From the NCBI GenBank assembly GCA_041581405.1, contig JBFIDI010000184.1:1-9977 (forward strand): a DNA stretch of 9,977 bases, in the 5' to 3' direction. Both the position numbers and the translations under genes were made by a program. Position 1 is the first letter of the stretch; each line of letters starts with the position of its first letter. The notes below the pieces were generated by a model. It was not told the DNA's origin, did not search any database, and worked only from the letters and a program-made list of their open reading frames with translations. Positions 7,350 to 9,977 of the stretch are shown piece after piece. The DNA comes from CAISIP01 sp041581405. Lineage in GTDB: Bacteria > Pseudomonadota > Gammaproteobacteria > Burkholderiales > Burkholderiaceae_C.

Positions 7350-8411
7350 ATGGCGTCACCCCCCGATCCGAACCCCCCGGCCTTGTCCGCAGTCCATCCG
7401 TTCGCGTCGCTGACGCCCGACCAGGTGCTCGATGCGCTCGATGGCGTGGGTCTGCGCGGCGACGGCCGGCTGACCGCGTTGTCGAGTTACGAGAACCGGG
7501 TCTACCAGGTGCAGCTGGAGGACGGCAGCGCCGTCGTGACCAAGTTCTATCGGCCCGGGCGCTGGAGCGCGGCGCAGATCCAGGAGGAACACGATTTCTC
7601 GCGTGAGCTGGAACAGGCCGAGGTGCCGGCCGTGGCGCCGCTGGAATTGGCCGGCGCGACGCTGCACCATTTCGGCGGCTTCATGTTCAGCGTCAGCCCG
7701 CGCCGCGGTGGCCGCGGCCCCGAACTGGACGACGGAGAGGTGCTCGAGTGGATCGGGCGTTTCCTGGCGCGGTTTCATGCCGTGGGTGCGCGCAGCGCCT
7801 TCGTGCACCGTCCGGCGCTGAACCTGCAGACCTTCGGCGAAGCCTCGCGCAGCTGGCTGCTCGACAACGACAAGGTTCCGCTGGACGTACAGGCCTTGTG
7901 GGCCGACATGTCGGCGCGCGCACTGGAGCTGGTCGGCCGGCACGATGGCCTGGCCGGGCGCAGCCCCGCGCTCGGCGAGGATCCGATCCGGCTGCTGCGC
8001 CTGCACGGCGACTGCCATCCCGGCAATATCCTGTGGACCCCGACCGACCTGCCGGCCGCGGCCGGTCCGGGACCGCATTTCGTCGACCTCGACGACGCGC
8101 GCACCGGCCCCGCGGTGCAGGACCTGTGGATGCTGCTGTCCGGCGATCGCCAGCAGCGCCAGCGCCAGCTCGGAGCCCTGGTCGACGGCTACGAGCAGTT
8201 CCGCGCGTTCGATCGCCGCGAACTGGCGCTGATCGAGCCGCTGCGCACCTTGCGCCTGATCCACTACAGCGCCTGGCTGGCCCGGCGCTGGATGGACCCG
8301 ATCTTCCCGATCAACTTCCCGTGGTTCGGCTCCAGCGACTACTGGCAAGGCCAGGTGCAGATGCTCGAGGAGCAATGCGAGGCGATGGAGGAAGAGCCGC
8401 TGGTGGTGTGA
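7350..8411 (+). CDS. srkA: Stress response kinase A (SrkA/YihE family)
   Basis: This 353-residue protein aligns along its whole length with E. coli SrkA (328 residues), a cytoplasmic Ser/Thr kinase of the aminoglycoside-phosphotransferase fold linked to envelope-stress (Cpx) and oxidative-stress survival. Key segments are SYENRVYQ (47-53), VTKFYRP with Lys65 as ATP-site lysine, RLHGDCHPGNILW (217-229) with catalytic Asp221 and Asn226, FVDLDDAR (244-251) with metal-binding Asp246, then GPAVQDLWMLL (253-263) and NFPWF (322-326). Start choice: ATG 7350 is preferred over the in-frame ATG 7296. The 54 nt between them use codons rare in this window (TTT, TCA, CTA, CGA), overlap the divergent promoter, and would extend past the family N-terminus. 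Neither start has a clear Shine-Dalgarno. The gene is divergent from the catabolic operon and probably independent of it. Function is well supported by similarity. Confidence 0.95.
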   Translation: MASPPDPNPPALSAVHPFASLTPDQVLDALDGVGLRGDGRLTALSSYENRVYQVQLEDGSAVVTKFYRPGRWSAAQIQEEHDFSRELEQAEVPAVAPLELAGATLHHFGGFMFSVSPRRGGRGPELDDGEVLEWIGRFLARFHAVGARSAFVHRPALNLQTFGEASRSWLLDNDKVPLDVQALWADMSARALELVGRHDGLAGRSPALGEDPIRLLRLHGDCHPGNILWTPTDLPAAAGPGPHFVDLDDARTGPAVQDLWMLLSGDRQQRQRQLGALVDGYEQFRAFDRRELALIEPLRTLRLIHYSAWLARRWMDPIFPINFPWFGSSDYWQGQVQMLEEQCEAMEEEPLVV

Positions 8412-8567
8412 CGCGGCGCGCCGATGCACGACGTGCACGGGCGGCGATGTCCGACACGCGGGCGCAGGCGCTTCCGACAGTCGGATCCGCGCCGCAAGCC
8501 TACGATGGACGCAGCGATCGGGCATGGTGCCTGTCGCTGTCACATGTCACATCAACAGGGAGGTCAT
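8412..8567 (+). promoter_or_regulatory. Intergenic region upstream of the hydrophilin-like gene
   Basis: This 156-nt gap carries the palindrome CGGCGCGCCG (8414-8423) and the inverted repeat TGCACG-A-CGTGCA (8425-8437) just after the srkA stop. There is no T-run, so an intrinsic terminator is doubtful. Further on are TGTCCGACAC (8448-8457) and the perfect inverted repeat TCCGAC-A-GTCGGA (8473-8485), followed by a -10-like TACGAT (8501-8506) without a convincing -35. The AGGGAGG ribosome site is at 8557-8563. A promoter for the downstream small gene is likely here, but its exact elements are uncertain. Confidence 0.4.
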
Positions 8568-8936
8568 ATGCCATCAGAGCAATCCACACGCAAGCCGTCG
8601 GGCACGCCGTCGCAACCGCAGCAACCGCAGCAACCGCAGCAGGGCGCACCGCGTTCGCCGCAGCAAGCGCCGGGCGGGCAACAGCAGGGATCGCCGTCGT
8701 CGCCGCAACGCGAGCGCGGGGACCGTCAGCAGGTGCAGGGTGAAGGCGACTACCGCTCGAACGAGAAGTACACCGATTCGGTGCAGGAGTTCGTCGAATC
8801 CGGCAAGGTGCAGCAGGCGGCCCGCCAGGCCAAGCCCGAGTCGCAGCAGCAGGCCGAAGAGATGCGCCGCGCCGAGCAGGAGGGCAAGTCGCACGCCAAG
8901 GGCGAGAAGCCCCGGCAGGGCGGTCAGCAGCATTGA
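8568..8936 (+). CDS. Small Gln-rich hydrophilin-like protein, function unknown
   Basis: This 122-residue protein starts at ATG 8568 behind a strong AGGGAGG site, although the frame is open further upstream. Residues 1-60 are low-complexity Pro/Gln/Gly/Ser with a QPQ repeat (15-25). Residues 61-115 look more conserved and probably helical (YTDSVQEFVESGKVQQAARQA, then an AEEMRRAEQEGK helix). About 23% of residues are Gln and about 11% Gly; there is no Leu, Ile, Trp or Cys. Such a sequence cannot form a normal hydrophobic core. It resembles hydrophilin/LEA-like disordered stress proteins in composition only. I recall small uncharacterised proteobacterial proteins with a similar C-terminal half but no function for them. 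Its place after srkA and before a secreted RcnB-family gene would fit a stress role (inference). No signal peptide or membrane segment is seen. Confidence 0.8.
   Translation: MPSEQSTRKPSGTPSQPQQPQQPQQGAPRSPQQAPGGQQQGSPSSPQRERGDRQQVQGEGDYRSNEKYTDSVQEFVESGKVQQAARQAKPESQQQAEEMRRAEQEGKSHAKGEKPRQGGQQH
8613..8639 (+). repeat. Three tandem copies of CAACCGCAG within the small gene
   Basis: The 9-bp unit CAACCGCAG occurs three times without mismatch (8613-8621, 8622-8630, 8631-8639) and encodes the QPQ repeats of the Gln-rich protein. The unit is three codons long, so copy-number changes would keep the frame and alter only the length of the disordered N-terminus. Confidence 0.9.
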
Positions 8937-8941
8937 CCGCC

Positions 8942-8993
8942 CGGGCGAGTGCCGGCGCCTGCACGCCTCGATGCAGGTCATGGCACTTGCCCG
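8942..8993 (+). terminator. Long two-part hairpin after the Gln-rich gene; possible terminator
   Basis: CGGGCGAGTGCC (8942-8953) pairs with GGCACTTGCCCG (8982-8993) as 12 pairs, one of them G-U. After a 4x4 internal loop, CCTGCA (8958-8963) pairs with TGCAGG (8972-8977) around an 8-nt loop. It begins 6 nt after the stop codon, which suits a terminator or 3'-end stabiliser, but no T-run follows on either strand. It could equally be a REP-like element or the first part of a structured RNA. Confidence 0.45.
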
Positions 8994-9000
8994 TGTCGCA

Positions 9001-9027
9001 GCGGGGCGTGTCACGCACACGCCTCGC
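9001..9027 (+). other. Second intergenic hairpin
   Basis: GCGGGGCGTGT (9001-9011) pairs with ACACGCCTCGC (9017-9027) around the 5-nt loop CACGC: 11 consecutive pairs with one G-U, the inner seven perfect. It stands 7 nt after the first hairpin. No coding frame with convincing protein features covers it. Function unknown. Confidence 0.45.
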
Positions 9028-9033
9028 GCAGCC

Positions 9034-9072
9034 GGCTCCCGGCACAGCCTCGCTTCGAGCGCGCCGGGAGCC
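9034..9072 (+). other. Third intergenic hairpin
   Basis: GGCTCCCGGC (9034-9043) and GCCGGGAGCC (9063-9072) are perfect 10-nt inverted arms. Inside, CTCG (9049-9052) pairs with CGAG (9056-9059) over a CTT loop, extended by two pairs across a bulged C. It begins 6 nt after the second hairpin and is not followed by a T-run. Function unknown. Confidence 0.45.
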
Positions 9073-9309
9073 CATTGCCGCGCTGCGGTCTTCGGCAGGT
9101 ACGTCGCTAAGGCTGCCGCGCCACGATGGTGTATCCGATTGCAAGTGATGGCATCGCATGTAGCCAAACACGGCGCAGCTGCCGCGTGGCGACTAGCATG
9201 GCGCGGTCTCGCGCAGCCGCCTTCGCTTGCCCTGCACCGGGTGTCCGACACCAGATCCGGTACGGATCGCCGGTTGCTGGCCGCCTCACCATCCTTCAAG
9301 GGAAATCCG
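9073..9309 (+). promoter_or_regulatory. Leader/promoter region of the RcnB-family gene
   Basis: I see no gene in this stretch. It contains a weaker hairpin pair CGGCAG/CTGCCG (9093-9098, 9113-9118), a small hairpin GCGCG-GTCT-CGCGC (9201-9214), the perfect inverted repeat GGTGTC-C-GACACC (9240-9252) and, adjoining it, ATCCG-GTA-CGGAT (9255-9267). The last two lie 43-70 nt before the ATG and are candidate operator or leader-hairpin elements. No convincing -35/-10 pair was found. The ribosome site AAGGGA is at 9298-9303. Confidence 0.35.
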
Positions 9310-9789
9310 ATGAACCGACTCCTCTTCCTGTCCGTCCGGCCGCTGGCCGTGCTGATGGCACTGGCCGTATCCTGCGGCGCCGCACTGGCGGCCAAGCCCG
9401 ATGGTGACGGCCATGAAAAGGGCAAGAGCAAGAAGCACAAACACAGCCAGGTCGTGCGTGCGGAGGTGCCCGTCGGCGGATATTTCGCTCCCACCCAGCG
9501 CGCCGAGGTCACCCGTTATTACGGCCAGCAACGCAAGGCCGGCCATTGCCCCCCGGGCCTGGCGAAAAAGAACAACGGTTGTCTGCCGCCCGGGCAGGCC
9601 AGGAAGTGGCAGCTGGGCCAGGCCTTGCCGGGCACCGTGGTCACGTACCCGGTGCCGCAGGCGGTGATCGTCAGCATCGGCGCGCCACCGGCGGGTCATC
9701 GGTACGTGCGCGTCGCCAACGACTTGTTGTTGATCGCCATCGGCACGCAGCTGGTGGTCGACGCGATCGAGGACTTGATGGCACTGTGA
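9310..9789 (+). CDS. Secreted RcnB/CigR-family protein
   Basis: This 159-residue protein has a signal peptide (basic MNRLLFLSVR, hydrophobic core 11-20, likely cleavage after ALA at residue 27). A Lys/His-rich stretch follows (36-46), then the family block HCPPGLAKKNNGCLPPGQ (79-96), a LPGTVVTYPVP segment (106-116), RYVRVANDLLLI (131-142) and a C-terminal VVDAIEDLM helix. The CPPGLAKK-CLPPGQ block and the following two-strand domain are typical of the RcnB family, which includes the periplasmic nickel/cobalt-homeostasis protein RcnB and the Salmonella anti-virulence regulator CigR. Most members have no known role, so metal handling should not be assumed. Cys22 (AVSC) might instead be a weak lipoprotein site. 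The ATG follows AAGGGA. A periplasmic or envelope location is likely. Confidence 0.85.
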   Translation: MNRLLFLSVRPLAVLMALAVSCGAALAAKPDGDGHEKGKSKKHKHSQVVRAEVPVGGYFAPTQRAEVTRYYGQQRKAGHCPPGLAKKNNGCLPPGQARKWQLGQALPGTVVTYPVPQAVIVSIGAPPAGHRYVRVANDLLLIAIGTQLVVDAIEDLMAL

Positions 9790-9856
9790 CGGACGGCCGC
9801 GCCGCGTCACGGCCACGACCATCCGGATCCGGCCGGCCGGCCGGCGGGAGTACCGT
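9790..9856. other. Short intergenic region with GC palindromes
   Basis: This gap lies between the RcnB-family stop and a possible convergent gene. It carries CCGGATCCGG (9823-9832) and a run of GGCC/CCGG units (9831-9844). It is very GC-rich with no T-run on either strand, so a factor-independent terminator is not evident, although the palindromes could form hairpins. Confidence 0.35.
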
Positions 9857-9977
9857 TCATCGGCGCCCGGATCGGCGCTTCGCCAGGCCTTGGACCAGTT
9901 GCGTGCAGCGCTGCGCATCGAGTGGTTGCCCGGCCAGGGCGAAGCGTGCCGCCGCGGCGGCAAACCGCGACGCCGCC
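9857..9977 (-). CDS. Possible C-terminal end of a minus-strand gene
   Basis: One minus-strand frame is open from the window edge for 39 codons to a TGA at 9859-9857. It reads AASRFAAAAARFALAGQPLD and then a QRCTQLVQGLAKRRSGRR tail. The alternation of small and hydrophobic residues with a basic C-terminus looks like a real helical protein end, and the convergent arrangement with the RcnB-family gene is sensible. It is too short to name a family, and chance openness in GC-rich DNA is quite possible. Confidence 0.35.
   Translation of the reverse strand, partial: AASRFAAAAARFALAGQPLDAQRCTQLVQGLAKRRSGRR

Noticed and set aside
8414..8437. Palindromes after the srkA stop as an intrinsic terminator
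   Set aside because: The stems are short with loops of 1-3 nt and no T-run follows, so I list them only as part of the intergenic region.
7356..8543. A 395-codon minus-strand frame opposite srkA
   Set aside because: srkA matches E. coli SrkA along its whole length. The antisense frame has no family features.
8613..8639. Tandem CAACCGCAG units as a possible CRISPR or mobile-element repeat
   Set aside because: There are no spacers; the repeats are contiguous, in frame and encode QPQ within a Gln-rich protein.
8933..9148. A 71-codon plus-strand frame overlapping the end of the Gln-rich gene
   Set aside because: It starts at a TTG without a ribosome site, runs through all three hairpins and is Arg/Ala/Ser-rich noise.
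8574..9512. A 312-codon minus-strand frame with Leu-rich, membrane-like stretches
   Set aside because: The Leu runs are the complement of CAG glutamine codons in the Gln-rich gene. It also crosses the hairpin region and antisense to the RcnB signal peptide, with no ribosome site seen.

Overview
The window is a GC-rich bacterial segment, about two-thirds G+C by eye, with codons ending mostly in G or C. The best taxonomic clue is a full-length SrkA/YihE-type stress-response kinase. That family is typical of Gammaproteobacteria, so a GC-rich gammaproteobacterium (for example of the Xanthomonadales/Nevskiales type) is the best guess. I cannot name a genus. No tRNA, rRNA, CRISPR array, insertion sequence or phage gene was seen.

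Positions 1-7249 (minus strand) hold one tightly packed six-gene operon. Its order of transcription is: lipocalin-like protein (7249-6791), PaaN-type aldehyde dehydrogenase (6770-5043), carotenoid-oxygenase-family dioxygenase A (5028-3565), its tandem paralogue B (3546-2104), a class I adenylate-forming acyl/aryl-CoA ligase (2100-349) and an alpha/beta hydrolase cut by the window edge (352-1). Gaps are 20, 14, 18 and 3 nt, and the last two genes overlap by 4 nt (ATGA), so expression is probably translationally coupled. Read together, the genes suggest a catabolic module. Iron(II) oxygenases would cleave an alkene to aldehydes, the dehydrogenase would oxidise an aldehyde to an acid, the ligase would make the CoA thioester, and the hydrolase would act on an ester, thioester or lactone intermediate. 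The substrate is unknown. Both oxygenases keep the four iron-binding histidines, but by my alignment from memory they lack the Tyr/Lys pair that lignostilbene dioxygenases use to hold a phenol.

Positions 7250-7349 form a short AT-rich divergent promoter region. It contains an almost perfect tandem repeat (TTTAACTT-TCTTAG / TTGAACTTATCTTAG) over the predicted -10 and start region of the catabolic operon. This looks like a repressor operator.

Positions 7350-9977 are mostly plus strand and stress or envelope related. They hold SrkA kinase (7350-8411), a small Gln-rich hydrophilin-like protein lacking Leu, Ile, Trp and Cys (8568-8936), a 373-nt gap with three consecutive long hairpins, and a secreted RcnB/CigR-family protein (9310-9789). 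At the right edge, the last codons of a possible minus-strand gene (9977-9857) converge on the RcnB-family gene.

The most interesting items are the operon with paired divergent oxygenases, its tandem-repeat operator, and the hairpin cluster at 8942-9072.
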